Source: Globisporangium splendens | Lineage: Eukaryota; Oomycota; Peronosporomycetes; Pythiales; Pythiaceae | Assembly: GCA_006386115.1 (NCBI GenBank) | Contig: VFIW01000008.1 | Span: 806,001-870,000, forward strand | Direction of reading: 5' to 3' | DNA: 64,000 nt | Shown here: positions 30,895-41,486 of the stretch, piece by piece | How the letters are laid out: each line of letters opens with the position of its first letter | Numbering within the stretch: the first letter of the stretch is position 1 | Translations under genes and position numbers: made by a program | Notes under the pieces: generated by a model | What the model was told of the DNA's origin: nothing | The model's database searches: none | Seen by the model: the letters and a program-made list of their open reading frames with translations, nothing else

Positions 30895-32086
30895 CCCGGA
30901 TCGTGACTCCATTGTGATCGGAGAACGGACCAGCTACGCTTTGGTAGACGCTGCGAACCCAGTCGAGATGGTCATTGCTGCAGTACCATCGGTCGAGCCT
31001 ACTGCTGGCACTGTCGCCTGAAGGCAGTGTATAGTAGTAGGTGTGATGCTGTCGATGGAATGCTTTGACGTCTCGTGTGTCTGTGGCGCTAAGAGTATCA
31101 TCCTCAAGGGTATCAACAAGATCCAATTTCTGGAGCAGTTTCTTCAATTCCCTGGAATCGTGCACTTTGTTGTGGTTGTTGTGAGACCTGTCTGCCATCT
31201 GGTTGAGAGTGCAATTAAAGTCTCCACCGCACATAATGGGTCCATCATGTGACGAGAGGAGACCTGATAGTGCTCTGTAGAAAGCTTCCCTTGCAAATAC
31301 GGTAGAAGGAGCGTAGGTGTTGAGAAGTAACACCGTTTCACCGCGCAACGCCACCGTAGCTGCCATCCAGTGCGCATTCCACTGATCCTGCTTCTATGGA
31401 GCCAGTGTAGGTATGCACGAATAGGGATTCAACAAGATCGCCACTCCTCCTTTGCGCTCGGTGGAAGCTGACCAGAGAGAAAGTCTGGGATCCGACTCTT
31501 CTGATGGTTCCTGAAAACCACAACTTCGACGAAATCTGGATTGCATTGATGCCACTTCGGTCTCCAGGACGTGCGTTTCTTGGAGAAAGACAATGTCCAA
31601 TGATCCCGAGTCATCAGTCTGTCGAAAATGTGAAAACCACGCGTTCAGATTGGTGTCGGATTTGGAGAACCCCATCACATTCTGTGTGTGGAATCCAACA
31701 GTTAGCTCATGGCGAGCATTGACTGTCGCACTGCGCCTTCTGGGTCGGTGGTTGTCACGACGAGCTTGGGTTGTGGGTTGATATGGTCGCGACGGTAGTC
31801 CATCGCCGGAATACGTTGATGTGCCTTGTATTCCACGCTGTACTTCCGTCGGAGAGACAGTTGAGCCATCTCCCCCTGCTCGCACTGAACTGCCACCAAG
31901 TACAGTGCGAGTTGAGGCACCATGGGTGCCTTTAGTTCTGATTGTGCCGCTGTTGGATCTCCAGCTCATGCTGGTGCGCCAATAGCGACCATGACGTCGT
32001 CGTGCCCACAATCGCATCAATTGCTGATTGAAGAGAAGACGAACGCCAATATTCTTCAGCTCGGGTTTCAGGCATAACGTGACCAA
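30895..32086 (-). pseudogene. LINE-B APE-type endonuclease
   Basis: An endonuclease/exonuclease/phosphatase fold: HTQNVMGF, IVFLQETHV, GGVAILLNP, then MAATVALRGETVLLLNTYAPS, MCGGDFNCTLNQ, LDRWYCSND and FSDHNGVTIRV. These give the Asn, Glu, Asp-Asn and Ser-Asp-His signatures of APE endonucleases that nick the target. A TAG at 31394-31396 splits the domain in frame. The true start is unclear; coding character is convincing from about 31700 downward. Confidence 0.85.
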
Positions 32087-32324
32087 CGGCTTCGTGCTTG
32101 AGGAACATGCTGGGCAGTAGAAGACTTATCACATTGAGAATTGCCCATTTGTCTGGGTCAATGGGTCGCGAGACGGTCGCGGTCAATAGGCTATCATCTA
32201 GCTTTTCAAGTCTGTTCCACTGCTTGATGTTGTCAGTCATGGACCAACGAGCGGAGCCTTGCGGACAGGCGTCAACAGCCGATGCCCATTTCTTATAAAA
32301 GGCTCGCACTTGCGCTAACTGCAT
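31932..32324 (-). CDS. LINE-B small frame between ORF1 and endonuclease
   Basis: 130 codons from ATG 32324, overlapping the last 32 bases of ORF1 in another frame. Composition looks coding (KKWASAVDACPQ, WNRLEKLDDSLLTATV, PDKWAILNVISLLLPSMF). It may be the displaced C-terminus of ORF1 after an indel or the N-terminus of ORF2. No family recognised. Confidence 0.45.
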   Translation of the reverse strand: MQLAQVRAFYKKWASAVDACPQGSARWSMTDNIKQWNRLEKLDDSLLTATVSRPIDPDKWAILNVISLLLPSMFLKHEAVGHVMPETRAEEYWRSSSLQSAIDAIVGTTTSWSLLAHQHELEIQQRHNQN

Positions 32325-35300
32325 CGTCAGCTGAGTGATGCCGGATTAATGCGCGTTGAGCTTGACTGTTTATGCTGTGCCCAAAGTCAAGAAGCTTTTT
32401 CACTGGGAACATGCGCAAGACCTCCAGTGGAAAAGGCAGTGCACAAATGAGCGCACTTAGAGCATCCACGTGACTGGGAATCCATCCAATCAATTTGGAG
32501 ACGTCGCTTGGATCAACTGAAGGCAAGCTGAATCTTCGATTTTGTCGAGTCGCCGTGGTACAGTCGTGCATGGCTTTGTTGTTTGCACGAAAATGCTGTC
32601 TTCGAAGGGCTTGTTCAGCAGCCGTCAATTGTTCGAGCTCCTCTTTCGATCCAACCAATCGTCCAACCAGAGACTTGCGTACTTGCCCATCGTCCTGGAC
32701 AGAGTGAGACGGTGAGGAAGGAGGCGTCTCAAATTCGCCGCTTTCACTGTCGTTGGAAAAGGTTGACTCTTGACTGGCCTCGGATTGACCTGATGTCGTT
32801 GAAGCCGCTGCTTTTAAAACTGAGGACGCAAGTTCTGGGATCTTTCGTGCCCGTGGCCGATTTAACGTATGAGAGTGGGAATCTGGTTCTCGCTCCGGTT
32901 CCTGGAATCGATGTTCATCATCCGTCGACCCTGTACCTAGTCCACTACCCATCGCCGCATTGATTTCTGGCCCGGGACCAAAGACACTCGTTGGGTCTGC
33001 ATCTCGAGATTCAGCAGAGTCAATGTGTCCAGTATCTTGGTCAGCGCTACCTGGAGTTGGCTGGTTCATCGAGGGAGGACCATTGCCTGCGTCCTCGGTA
33101 CCATTTTGACTGCGCATTTCCTGGTGAAAGGCTTTAGTCACCTCTGCTGGCAGAGGGAGAGTGGCTTGACCATTTGGCGGGGTCACAGCACCTCCCGTCA
33201 GATCTTGCAGGTGCATCGTGGAATCCATCGACGTGGAATCCATCGACGCGGAATCCGCCAAGGACATCGTGACATCGAAGTGCGAGGGATCTTCAGAGTA
33301 CCCAGAGGTGGTGTCAGCTGATGGCTCCGATGATGGTTGCTGGTTTGCCGATCCATTATCTCTAGACGCTGAGGGAAATGACTTCGAGCTGGGCTGGTTC
33401 ATTCTTGATTGCTCCTCGTCTTGAGTCTGCGCAGTGGGACTGTGCTCGCGGACGACATGAGCTTTGACAAACTCCCTGAGTTTCGTATAAGCAAGGTCTT
33501 GATCTCCTTGGCTATCGGTATTCTCAGCGGGAGATGATCCTGAAGCAGCTGTCGTAGAAGCCTTGTTCCCAGAATGCTGATCGCCATCCTTGGGACCCAA
33601 ATTCTTAGCTTTGGCTCGCTTCTTGAGTAAATCAAGTTGCCTTTTCGCTCGATTTTTGGCGTTCTTGGCCTCCTGAAGGATCAGAGATGCGGCTGCTGCT
33701 TCTTTTGCTGTCACACGTTGCTGTAAATCAAGCAATTCAATCTGGCGTTGGAACTGTCCAGCTTCACGATTCGCAGATGAAGATTCCTCATCACGACCAC
33801 TGGTGTCTGCCTCCTTGTGTTCGTCTCGATCGAGAGCAAAACTGTGCGCTTTGGCTGAAACGTCATGGAATTTGCGTTTTGCAGTCGCAGCCGCTGCAGC
33901 AGCTGCGGTGTGCGCGGAAGACGCTTTGGACAGATGCTCCTTAGCAATGTCTAATGTTGCCTGAGCAGCGCTTAAGCGGGCGTCGATAGCAATCTTTTGC
34001 TTCGCTTGAGTGGAGTTTGCTTGTACCCCATCAAGGACAGAATCAGCTGAGGAAAGCTTCCCAGCCAGAACGGCCTCAAGTTCGAGTTCGCGCTTCTTTC
34101 GAGCCTGGAGAGCCTTGCGGTTGCTCTGGCCGTTAGAAGCCTTGATACTTGTCTCTGGAGTCCCGGTATCAATGCTACCAGAGCTGGCTACTGTTCCAGG
34201 AGATGTGCCAACAACAGAAGTCAGCTTCGGAGCAGCCTTTAGGGTTCCGCCTTTTGGCGCTCGTCTACCAGCTGATGCCGCGTCCGAAGCTGGATGGGGT
34301 TGCCCTTTCGACGCCGGTGAACTCTTCACTGGTGTGGTCGCTGAGGTTGAAATCGTGGATTTCATCGCCCCCTTCTGTTTCTTGAGGTTGGCTGGATCGA
34401 ACCATTCTGCCTCCGACGGCGTAACCGATTGAGCGTCTGTTGCAGAATTGGCCGCTGCTGCCACTGCTGCAGAGCCGGTGCTGCTACTCGAGTCAGCAGG
34501 CTGGAGCATCTCAGAGAGCAGCGCTTTCTCAGTTGCCTTGGTCTTCAGGTTGGCCATGACTTTGCCCAAACTATTGGAGAGATTGCCAATGTACTTTTGT
34601 CGAACTTCAAGAGACATGTGCTGCAGCTCAAATTTCGACATTTCCTTTGCTTGCTTGATTTCTGGTTCGAAGTCGCGATGAAATTGCATCTGACAATCTC
34701 CAGGAGCTCGAGTACACTTGCTTTTTGGGTGCGAGGGGTCGAAGCACTGAAAGCAAGGGATTCGGCTGTACCGCTGATGATGATGAACGAAGATCGAGAA
34801 CCCTTTAGCAGAGATGTGGGTGACATCTTTGAGCTGAGGGGGACATTCCTCGGAATTGAAGATAACGACCCAGAAATTAGAGTCGTATGCGCCATCCCGT
34901 GCTCGCGGCGCGCGCGCAATGGACACGACTTCACACTCGGTGCTCAATGCTATCAGTTGGCCGACAACGTCATTGCCTAAGCCGGGAGCTACAACACGGA
35001 CTTGATATTGTAGTGCATCCGCTTGGTGGGGGATAACATTGTCGATATCGCATCGATCATCTTCTTCCTCGAGCTTGGCGGTGCTCAGGAGAACGAGTTT
35101 TTCGTTGCGAAATTTAATCTCTCGTCTATGCCATTTCGTTGCAGTGGACTGGTCCTTGACAATGAAGGTTAAACGCCGAGTCGCCGCAGTGTAGTACAAA
35201 CGCTTGACATTCTGAATCCACTCGCACAGATTCTTATAACCTGCAGAGCCGGCTGGCTCGGATGCAAGTAATTGCATAAGAATTGTCTTTTCCGCGATGT

Positions 35301-35580
35301 GTTCAGGCATCAAGATGCGCGGAGGGACCACAGCAACGACTGTGCCTTCGAGGCAGTCTTCAAAGAATTTGACATAGGCCATGCGTTGGAGGAAAGTGTG
35401 GGTACAAGCGAGGAATGCAGGAGGCGCGTCTAAGACGAGAGCACCCATTATCCAGGCATTCAACGCTTCTTCTTCGGCCGGCACCATCTTCCGTAGGTCA
35501 TCATCGGGTTTAGTCTTCCATGGACGTGTAGCGATCTTGGTCAATCGCTGAACCCATGCACGATGACGCGCTTCACGCAC
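32293..35580 (-). CDS. LINE-B ORF1 protein with CCHC knuckle, 5' incomplete
   Basis: 1095 open codons, continuing without ATG to the LINE-A junction at about 35616, so the N-terminus is lost. Residues 1-270 are globular (FFEDCLEGTVVAVVPPRIL, RRLTFIVKDQSTATKWHRRE). A CCHC zinc knuckle (CFQCFDPSHPKSKC, 34712-34758) follows near residue 280. The rest is very long, Ser/Ala/Lys-rich and largely helical or disordered. It ends with a more ordered segment (ALICALPFPLEVLRMFPVKK). LINE ORF1 proteins coat element RNA and act as chaperones; this one is about twice the usual size. No homologue recognised for the long middle. Confidence 0.8.
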   Translation of the reverse strand: MREARHRAWVQRLTKIATRPWKTKPDDDLRKMVPAEEEALNAWIMGALVLDAPPAFLACTHTFLQRMAYVKFFEDCLEGTVVAVVPPRILMPEHIAEKTILMQLLASEPAGSAGYKNLCEWIQNVKRLYYTAATRRLTFIVKDQSTATKWHRREIKFRNEKLVLLSTAKLEEEDDRCDIDNVIPHQADALQYQVRVVAPGLGNDVVGQLIALSTECEVVSIARAPRARDGAYDSNFWVVIFNSEECPPQLKDVTHISAKGFSIFVHHHQRYSRIPCFQCFDPSHPKSKCTRAPGDCQMQFHRDFEPEIKQAKEMSKFELQHMSLEVRQKYIGNLSNSLGKVMANLKTKATEKALLSEMLQPADSSSSTGSAAVAAAANSATDAQSVTPSEAEWFDPANLKKQKGAMKSTISTSATTPVKSSPASKGQPHPASDAASAGRRAPKGGTLKAAPKLTSVVGTSPGTVASSGSIDTGTPETSIKASNGQSNRKALQARKKRELELEAVLAGKLSSADSVLDGVQANSTQAKQKIAIDARLSAAQATLDIAKEHLSKASSAHTAAAAAAATAKRKFHDVSAKAHSFALDRDEHKEADTSGRDEESSSANREAGQFQRQIELLDLQQRVTAKEAAAASLILQEAKNAKNRAKRQLDLLKKRAKAKNLGPKDGDQHSGNKASTTAASGSSPAENTDSQGDQDLAYTKLREFVKAHVVREHSPTAQTQDEEQSRMNQPSSKSFPSASRDNGSANQQPSSEPSADTTSGYSEDPSHFDVTMSLADSASMDSTSMDSTMHLQDLTGGAVTPPNGQATLPLPAEVTKAFHQEMRSQNGTEDAGNGPPSMNQPTPGSADQDTGHIDSAESRDADPTSVFGPGPEINAAMGSGLGTGSTDDEHRFQEPEREPDSHSHTLNRPRARKIPELASSVLKAAASTTSGQSEASQESTFSNDSESGEFETPPSSPSHSVQDDGQVRKSLVGRLVGSKEELEQLTAAEQALRRQHFRANNKAMHDCTTATRQNRRFSLPSVDPSDVSKLIGWIPSHVDALSALICALPFPLEVLRMFPVKKLLDFGHSINSQAQRALIRHHSADDAVSASASLL

Positions 35581-35664
35581 CGCGGCATCAGTCCGAGTGT
35601 TGTTCTCTGGGTGAGCAGAGAGAGAGAGAGGGTAATTCTATTTAACTTATGATCTACATATAGT

Positions 35665-36660
35665 TTAAGAATTCCTGAGTCTCATTAACACTGCTGACAG
35701 TGAGGTGTTTCTAAGTTTTGACGGTGTGGCACCGATATCATTGTCGAGTAGAGCTGCGACTTGGGACATAAGAATTTGATCGTTCCCCCGCGATTCGTCG
35801 GTGAGTATCTTCGCACTCTTGGAGTTCATTGCCACGTTGGCGAGAAGATCGGCCATTTTGTTTTGTTCTCGTTTTGTGTGATTCCAGGAGATCCACGCAA
35901 AGTTGGCGATGATTTGGTTTACCCGAACTGCTAGTGGCTGCAACTCGGTCTGGCGTATTGAGGCGAACCCGTTCTGGGCTGCGATAATCATTTGGCTGTC
36001 TCCGAAGACTTCCAACTTGACTTCATAGTGCTGTAGGTAGTGTGCACTGTATGCCAGGCCATCTTTCAGCGCGTTGTACTCGCACCGGTTGTTCGTGACT
36101 TCTGGTCCCATGTACGCATAGCCGCATGCTTTGAGTTCCCATCGATTGCTGCGTTCATTCAGGAAGATGAGTACCCAACCGCTGCCTCCTGGACCTGGGT
36201 TGCCGCGTGCACCTCCATCGAAATACAAACGCGCTGTCGCCCACGCTTCAAGTTGGCGCGACAGGTCTTGTCTCTCCAGTACGCTGAGCAGTTGGCTCAG
36301 GCAAGTTGCATTGATCTTTTCTCCTTTGAGCGTTCTCATCCGATGAACCACAGCTCGCACTTGCATCACACACGCTGTCCACACACACTTGGTGCTTTCT
36401 TCGATAGCAACGTGTTGCCGTTCATGCACTATTTCCACTCTCGTTCTCCACAGCAATACTGGGATGCTTGATGTGACGATAAACCAGAGTTTCTGTAGTG
36501 CTGTCGAGTGTTCCGGAGTAATGAACCCGAAGCTCTTTTCCAATTCCCGGAGCAAAGATCGTTGACCTGGCGGGGCTGTGCGGCTAGCAATATGAGGCAG
36601 GAAGAGATTGAGTGCTTGCTCCGTCAATGTTCGACCAATCCATCGCCCGAGGAAGCCGTC
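35665..36660 (-). CDS. LINE-A RNase H domain
   Basis: The frame read after the 1-base loss near 36655. It contains an Arg-rich connector, then RNase [20 protein letters not shown] (Asp), [19 protein letters not shown] (Glu), [16 protein letters not shown] (Asp) and [14 protein letters not shown] (Asp). All four expected acids are present. It is nearly identical to 19327-20253 in segment 1. In the parent element it would be the C-terminus of the RT protein. Confidence 0.85.
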   Translation of the reverse strand, partial: DGFLGRWIGRTLTEQALNLFLPHIASRTAPPGQRSLLRELEKSFGFITPEHSTALQKLWFIVTSSIPVLLWRTRVEIVHERQHVAIEESTKCVWTACVMQVRAVVHRMRTLKGEKINATCLSQLLSVLERQDLSRQLEAWATARLYFDGGARGNPGPGGSGWVLIFLNERSNRWELKACGYAYMGPEVTNNRCEYNALKDGLAYSAHYLQHYEVKLEVFGDSQMIIAAQNGFASIRQTELQPLAVRVNQIIANFAWISWNHTKREQNKMADLLANVAMNSKSAKILTDESRGNDQILMSQVAALLDNDIGATPSKLRNTSLSAVLMRLRNS

Positions 36661-39600
36661 CACGCGGCTTGTGCTCGCTTGCAACTCCAGACTATGTGTG
36701 AGATAGTTTCTTTTGTCTCCCCACATCCGGCATTGCTTGGACACGCCGAAGACTCGATCCTTCCCGGATGGAACAGGTTGAGCTGCATCGTAGAAATCCG
36801 GTATGTCGTCCACATCTGATACGGTGTAAGACATCCTCGTTGCTTCCATAGATCTGCTGGTAGCCGATACTGCACATGACTGTACCACTGATCCGTTTTC
36901 GCGACTTCGTTGAGCTTGTCTACGAGTATTCCGAGACCTTGATACAACTTGCTGTGCAGCCTCCGTGTTCTTGCTCGGTCAATTGTCTTCTGGATGCTGT
37001 TTGGGGGAGTACGTTCATGCACCAGCCACGGACAGTGCGTCGTGAGCGGGTGCGGTTTGAATGTCCACCCTACAGTTTTTATTTCTTCTTCGATCATTGC
37101 AACGTCTTGTTGGCAAGTAGCATCCCCGGTCCAGTCGGTCACTGTCCAGAGAACTCCATTTGCTTGCCGTTGCATCTGAATGTAGTCCGTGTGGCTCCTC
37201 TCCGACCCTGGCACCCGATGATGGTTCCCATGCCGTTGCTGATCCACTTGTACTCTCGTTTTGTGGGTTTCCTGCTCCACGGCTCCTGCTGACTGATTAG
37301 CTGGTTGCCTGCATCGATTTCCATCTCCGGTGAGCATAGAATGATGCTGGTTACGAGTTTTCGCAGGACGGCCCTTCGTTTGGACGTGAGAGTCGCCGTC
37401 ATGGTTGGTAGCCGCACGGAGAACACTCGCTCTTCTTCCCGTCTCACGTTGAAGCTGGCCAAATTGCATTCCTTTCAGGAAAGAAACCGTTTTGACCGTG
37501 TACTGCTCGCCTTGGCTGTCGATTATCCAGGGGTTGTCGTTCCACTGGAAGGATGGCCAGAACGCTCGAGTCTCTTCCGATAGCTGATGTATCGTCTGCT
37601 CAGGTTTTCTCCCAAAGTACACACCTACACGTCCGTCTGATCTCCACTCGAGGTCCACGGTCGGTAGCAAGGATTCCATCTGCCGCTTTAGATCGTCTTT
37701 CCACGCGGGATTGCGTCCCTCTGCAGCCACCAGGTCTTCACCGAGATACTCCCACCCGAGTCTGTGGATATTGTTCGTCTGGTACAGCCTTGTCTGTGCG
37801 TGCTGGCTTCGCTCCTTGGGTGAGATCGCGCAGCATCCCCAGTTTTGACTTTTGTCCTGATGAACCTGTTCATGCCAAGCTTCTGTATACCTGTCTCGCG
37901 CTCGCTGTAGCCACCGAGTTGTCCGCCGCATCGCTTGTCGCTTTATTGCCAGAGGTATTGAATAGAGACCAATACCTCCTTCCTTGACCGGCAGGTAGAG
38001 CAGGGAAGGACTCACCTTGTGCCTCATGCCGTCTGTGCCGAGTGTCGATTTCCACAAAAATTGCTTTTGTAGGTTCACTAGCTGATCCACGACCTTCGCT
38101 GGGGGCTTGATGTAGCCGGCAGTGAATAGAATCGACGGCAGCAAGACCGAATTCAGTATAAGCACTCTCCCCACCACACTGTTGGAGACTTTGGTCGCGA
38201 TGATCAATCTTGTTCGGAGCTTTTGCAGGCGGTCCTCCCAATTAGCTTGTGTGATGTTCCCGGTTCCTATTTGGATGCCAAGGTACCTCACCGTCTCTCC
38301 ATGCTTCAGGATTGGAATGCCGCATCTTTGTTCTTGGACTACTGCTGTGTTGAGACTGATATAGCTGCTTTTCGTTGGTTGCACGTGCAGACCTGATTGC
38401 TGGCCAAACTCGGTCAGCAGCTGCATCAGTCGAGGCAGCTGTCTCCCTTGTTTCAAAAAGACAGCAGAGTCGTCGACGAAGGTCGAAATAAGATGGGGTT
38501 CTGCTCCGGATCTGGTCACACGAATCCCTTCCAGATAGGGGTCTTGTTGTACTGCCAGTGCGAGAATCTCCGCAGCAACGATAAACAGCAGAGGGGCCAG
38601 GGGGCAACCTTGACGAATACCCGACTTGACCTCCCATTCTCTCGACAGTTCACCGTTCACCAGGTACTGCGCCGTAGTGTCCGTGTGCATTCGACGTACT
38701 AAATCCACAAATTGTCGCCCAAAGCCGAACTTGCTCAGCACAAGGTACAGAAAGTCTCTGTCCAATGTGTCGTAAGCCTTCATGAAGTCAAGCATCACAA
38801 TTCCCGGAGCGTCATCGAACCCTTCAGTGCTGCTGTGGTACGCTTTATCCAATGCGGCTTGCATGATGAGGATCGCGTTCTCCGTCAGTCGGTCGCGTAC
38901 GAAGCCTTGTTGTTCTTCTCCGATGATCCACAGAAGGATGTCTTGCAACCTTGTTGCTAGGACTTTTGCAAACAACTTGTATGTGGTCGTAAGCAGAGTG
39001 ATTGGTCTGTAATCGAGGGGATTTGGCGAATCTCCTTTCTTGCGCAACGGAATAACGATTCCTTGACCGAATGATCTTGGCATGGGTGCCCCGCGTTGGA
39101 TGTTGTTGAATTCCCGCACCAAAACGTCGACCATCACGTCCTCGCAATCCTTGTAGAAGTCATTGTTCAGACTGTCCACGCCACCTGCCTTATGCCGATG
39201 TAAAGCCGCGATTGCCTCTCGTACTTCTTTTTCGGTAATGGGTGCCATCAAGTCTTGGTTTTGCACTTCCGTGACTTTCCGAGTTTCCGGAATGTACACC
39301 AGTGCATCAAATCGCAGTTCAGCCTTGTGCGGAGGGACCGTAGCATGGCTCTGGCCGGTGACTTGGTGCCACTCAGCCCCCATGATGTCCGCTAGACTCG
39401 CGTTTGGTGGGTGGTACCTTCCGGGGGTCGGTTCCAATCGCGAAATTGTTTGATCCCGCTGCCAGTTGGCGATCCTCCGAAAGAAATGACGAACATCCCC
39501 CTGCGTTGCTTGCATATACTTACCGAATTTAAACTCTGCTGCCTCTCTTGCCGCGTTTGCTTGTTCTTCGATCAGCTGGCGCCTTAAGCGGTTTGCCGGT

Positions 39601-40037
39601 TTGTGCTGCTGATCCTCCAACTTTTGCTGGTATCTTCGCACTTGCCGCTTCTCTGCTCGACTCACTCTCAGTATTGCTTGGATGATACGCTTCTCCAGAT
39701 GGTTCCACTCGATTGGTCCTTCACTCTGCATCAGCTCCAGCTCACGACTGATTGCCTGTTGCACTCCAGTCCGCACCAAATCAGGACGCGAAGTACGTAT
39801 CGGATACCTGCACTTGTTCACCTTCCTTGGTCTCTGCGGTTGGCTCGTCCATTTCATATGCAGCACCACTGCTTGGTGATCCGAGTAGCGCTTGGGTAGC
39901 TCTATGGTCTCCCATTGCACGGCGCTTCCCAGATTTCCTGCGATATGGAATCGGTCGAGTCGACTGGCTGAGTTTTTTCTCCAGTATGTGAAATGCTCCG
40001 TCGGTTCCCTCTGCACTGGCCACTCCGGACTCTCCAC
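36624..40037 (-). CDS. LINE-A endonuclease C-terminus and reverse transcriptase
   Basis: 1137 open codons. The start holds the end of the APE domain ([24 protein letters not shown]), then a helical linker and [76 protein letters not shown] and [11 protein letters not shown] (catalytic pair near 38475; Val at the position that is Ala in most LINEs). Thumb and connection regions follow, with a Cys/His cluster ([21 protein letters not shown]) before RNase H. A 1-base loss near 36655 drops RNase H into another frame. Confidence 0.88.
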   Translation of the reverse strand: MESPEWPVQREPTEHFTYWRKNSASRLDRFHIAGNLGSAVQWETIELPKRYSDHQAVVLHMKWTSQPQRPRKVNKCRYPIRTSRPDLVRTGVQQAISRELELMQSEGPIEWNHLEKRIIQAILRVSRAEKRQVRRYQQKLEDQQHKPANRLRRQLIEEQANAAREAAEFKFGKYMQATQGDVRHFFRRIANWQRDQTISRLEPTPGRYHPPNASLADIMGAEWHQVTGQSHATVPPHKAELRFDALVYIPETRKVTEVQNQDLMAPITEKEVREAIAALHRHKAGGVDSLNNDFYKDCEDVMVDVLVREFNNIQRGAPMPRSFGQGIVIPLRKKGDSPNPLDYRPITLLTTTYKLFAKVLATRLQDILLWIIGEEQQGFVRDRLTENAILIMQAALDKAYHSSTEGFDDAPGIVMLDFMKAYDTLDRDFLYLVLSKFGFGRQFVDLVRRMHTDTTAQYLVNGELSREWEVKSGIRQGCPLAPLLFIVAAEILALAVQQDPYLEGIRVTRSGAEPHLISTFVDDSAVFLKQGRQLPRLMQLLTEFGQQSGLHVQPTKSSYISLNTAVVQEQRCGIPILKHGETVRYLGIQIGTGNITQANWEDRLQKLRTRLIIATKVSNSVVGRVLILNSVLLPSILFTAGYIKPPAKVVDQLVNLQKQFLWKSTLGTDGMRHKVSPSLLYLPVKEGGIGLYSIPLAIKRQAMRRTTRWLQRARDRYTEAWHEQVHQDKSQNWGCCAISPKERSQHAQTRLYQTNNIHRLGWEYLGEDLVAAEGRNPAWKDDLKRQMESLLPTVDLEWRSDGRVGVYFGRKPEQTIHQLSEETRAFWPSFQWNDNPWIIDSQGEQYTVKTVSFLKGMQFGQLQRETGRRASVLRAATNHDGDSHVQTKGRPAKTRNQHHSMLTGDGNRCRQPANQSAGAVEQETHKTRVQVDQQRHGNHHRVPGSERSHTDYIQMQRQANGVLWTVTDWTGDATCQQDVAMIEEEIKTVGWTFKPHPLTTHCPWLVHERTPPNSIQKTIDRARTRRLHSKLYQGLGILVDKLNEVAKTDQWYSHVQYRLPADLWKQRGCLTPYQMWTTYRISTMQLNLFHPGRIESSACPSNAGCGETKETISHIVWSCKRAQAAWTASSGDGLVEH

Positions 40038-40690
40038 TAGCTCCCGTGCATCGCATATGTTCTACTCCGCCACTAATCGTCTCGGTTCTGCACTTTCGCA
40101 TTGCATCGGTAGCAGAACTCCTCTTTGGTACCGGTCTCGTTGCTTGTCGAGCACACAATTGAAGTCACCTCCGAGCACTGCTGCTGCACGATGAGTCCCG
40201 AACTCCTCGTTTAGGCGTCGGAAGAAGTGTTCTCGCTCTGATTTCTTGTTGGGTGCGTACACATTATCCACGCTACTCCCTTGGACTTGATAGCGACTGT
40301 GCGATTTGTCCACTTGGATTCCTCGATCAGTTGTGTTTCGCTAATTGTCTTCGGATTTGTGAGTATTGCGACTCCGCCGGTCGCGTCTGGATGGATGGAC
40401 CAAAAGGACGTTGGTTCGTCCAGGTTTGTAATCCCCCATATTCGGTTCCAGTATTGTCGGAGTCTGCGTTCTTCTTTGGCTGTGGTGATCCTCGTTTCCT
40501 GCAAATAAATGATATCATACTTTTCTGCGGTTAGTGCCCCCTTGAGATCCTCTAACCATTTTGTTCGTTCTTTCTTTTTGAATCCGCACACGTTCTGAGT
40601 TAATACCCGTAGCGTGTTAGGACATGATCTTTTTTCCTTTTTTTGGTTTTTGTAAAATGCATTCTTGAGGGCATGTAGCGCGGCGTACAT
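40038..40690 (-). pseudogene. LINE-A APE-type endonuclease, frame broken
   Basis: The first part (40690 to about 40300) reads LRVLTQNVCGFKKKER, KYDIIYLQETRITT and GGVAILTNPKTIS. The second part in another frame (about 40300-40062) reads NVYAPNKKSEREHFF and AVLGGDFNCVLDKQRDRY. Together they form an endonuclease/exonuclease/phosphatase domain with Asn, Glu and GGDFN signatures. It ends in the RT frame ([12 protein letters not shown]). At least two shifts separate the pieces in this copy. Confidence 0.82.
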
Positions 40691-40739
40691 TTCTGTACCT
40701 GGGCTACTGCCATCTTGGTTACCTGTTGGTGTCGTGCCT

Positions 40740-41486
40740 TTAGTACCTTGAGGGCTCGACCGAGTCCACTTCCATGGTGACTTGAGCCATAATCACCGAT
40801 AGAGCTGACCACTCGCTGAGCTCCTCTCCGCTCTTGAAGGCTGCTTTGAGTTCTCTGGTTTGCTTCAATATCGCACAGAAGTCTTCAATCGCCTCGTACA
40901 GGTTGTCTGAGTCTTCGGCGTCGCTAGACCTGAACGTCTGCAGCTCCTCCTCATACACCACTGTGCAGATGATGTAGCGGCTGAGCTTCTCTTGCTGGGT
41001 CGGGTGACAAAGTCGCAGAACTTCGAGACCACCGTACTTCATTCTTCCTAGCATCGACCAGTCTTCCTTGGAGTTGAGTAGTGCCGCCCGTTGTTGCTTC
41101 GTGGTTGCCGTTGCAATCCTGTCAAACCAACCTGTAATCCATACCTTGGTTTCTGCTTGATCGGTGCGGTATAAAAGACGTTTGAGTCCTTCCTCAACCA
41201 CCTGTTTGCGCAGTACTTGTGTCAAGTCCACTAGCGTTGGCCCTCTGAGGTGGTTCAGCACATGATGCGGTCCTGGCGATGCCTTCAACATCGCTAGCAT
41301 TCGCTCCCATTCATTGAGAGCTGCCTGCGTCCACACATCATGATTGGACGAGAGCAGAGGAAAGGGGCATTTGGTTTCTTGTTTCCATTGCTCCTGGAAC
41401 CCTTCCCAATGCTCCTGCAGCGTGCGCTCGAGGTCTCTGCGTTTCTGCATGGAGTCTCCTTTGATCGCCAATCGTCTCGAGAGCAT
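40740..41486 (-). CDS. LINE-A helical segment between OTU and endonuclease
   Basis: 248 codons in the -1 frame relative to the OTU ORF, overlapping its last 190 bases. Helix-rich (RRDLERTLQEHWEGFQEQWK, LMGR-like LGRMKYGGLEVLRL, DLYEAIEDFCAIL-type motifs). It probably continues the OTU protein after an indel near 41490, since the OTU frame turns low-complexity there. Stop at 40740, shortly before the endonuclease frame. No family recognised. Confidence 0.6.
   Translation of the reverse strand: MLSRRLAIKGDSMQKRRDLERTLQEHWEGFQEQWKQETKCPFPLLSSNHDVWTQAALNEWERMLAMLKASPGPHHVLNHLRGPTLVDLTQVLRKQVVEEGLKRLLYRTDQAETKVWITGWFDRIATATTKQQRAALLNSKEDWSMLGRMKYGGLEVLRLCHPTQQEKLSRYIICTVVYEEELQTFRSSDAEDSDNLYEAIEDFCAILKQTRELKAAFKSGEELSEWSALSVIMAQVTMEVDSVEPSRY

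Larger units (their letters stand above)
26051..35616 (-). mobile_element. LINE-B segment 2, nearly full length
   Basis: About 9.57 kb: ORF1 (32293-35580), a small middle frame (31932-32324), APE endonuclease, RT and RNase H. ORF1 runs into the junction with LINE-A without an ATG, so the 5' end is missing by an unknown amount. Lesions: TAG at 31394-31396, a 424-bp tandem duplication (30047-30894), a 1-base loss near 29550 and an in-frame TAG at about 27341. Confidence 0.85.

Noticed and set aside
35600..35622. CTCTGGGTGAGCAG at the LINE-B/LINE-A junction as a third copy of the target duplicate TGGGAACAGATCC
   Set aside because: Only CTGGG and a few scattered bases agree; it reads as the 5' coding end of LINE-B (ORF1 frame AHPENNTRTDAAV), so it is not evidence for a separate insertion.
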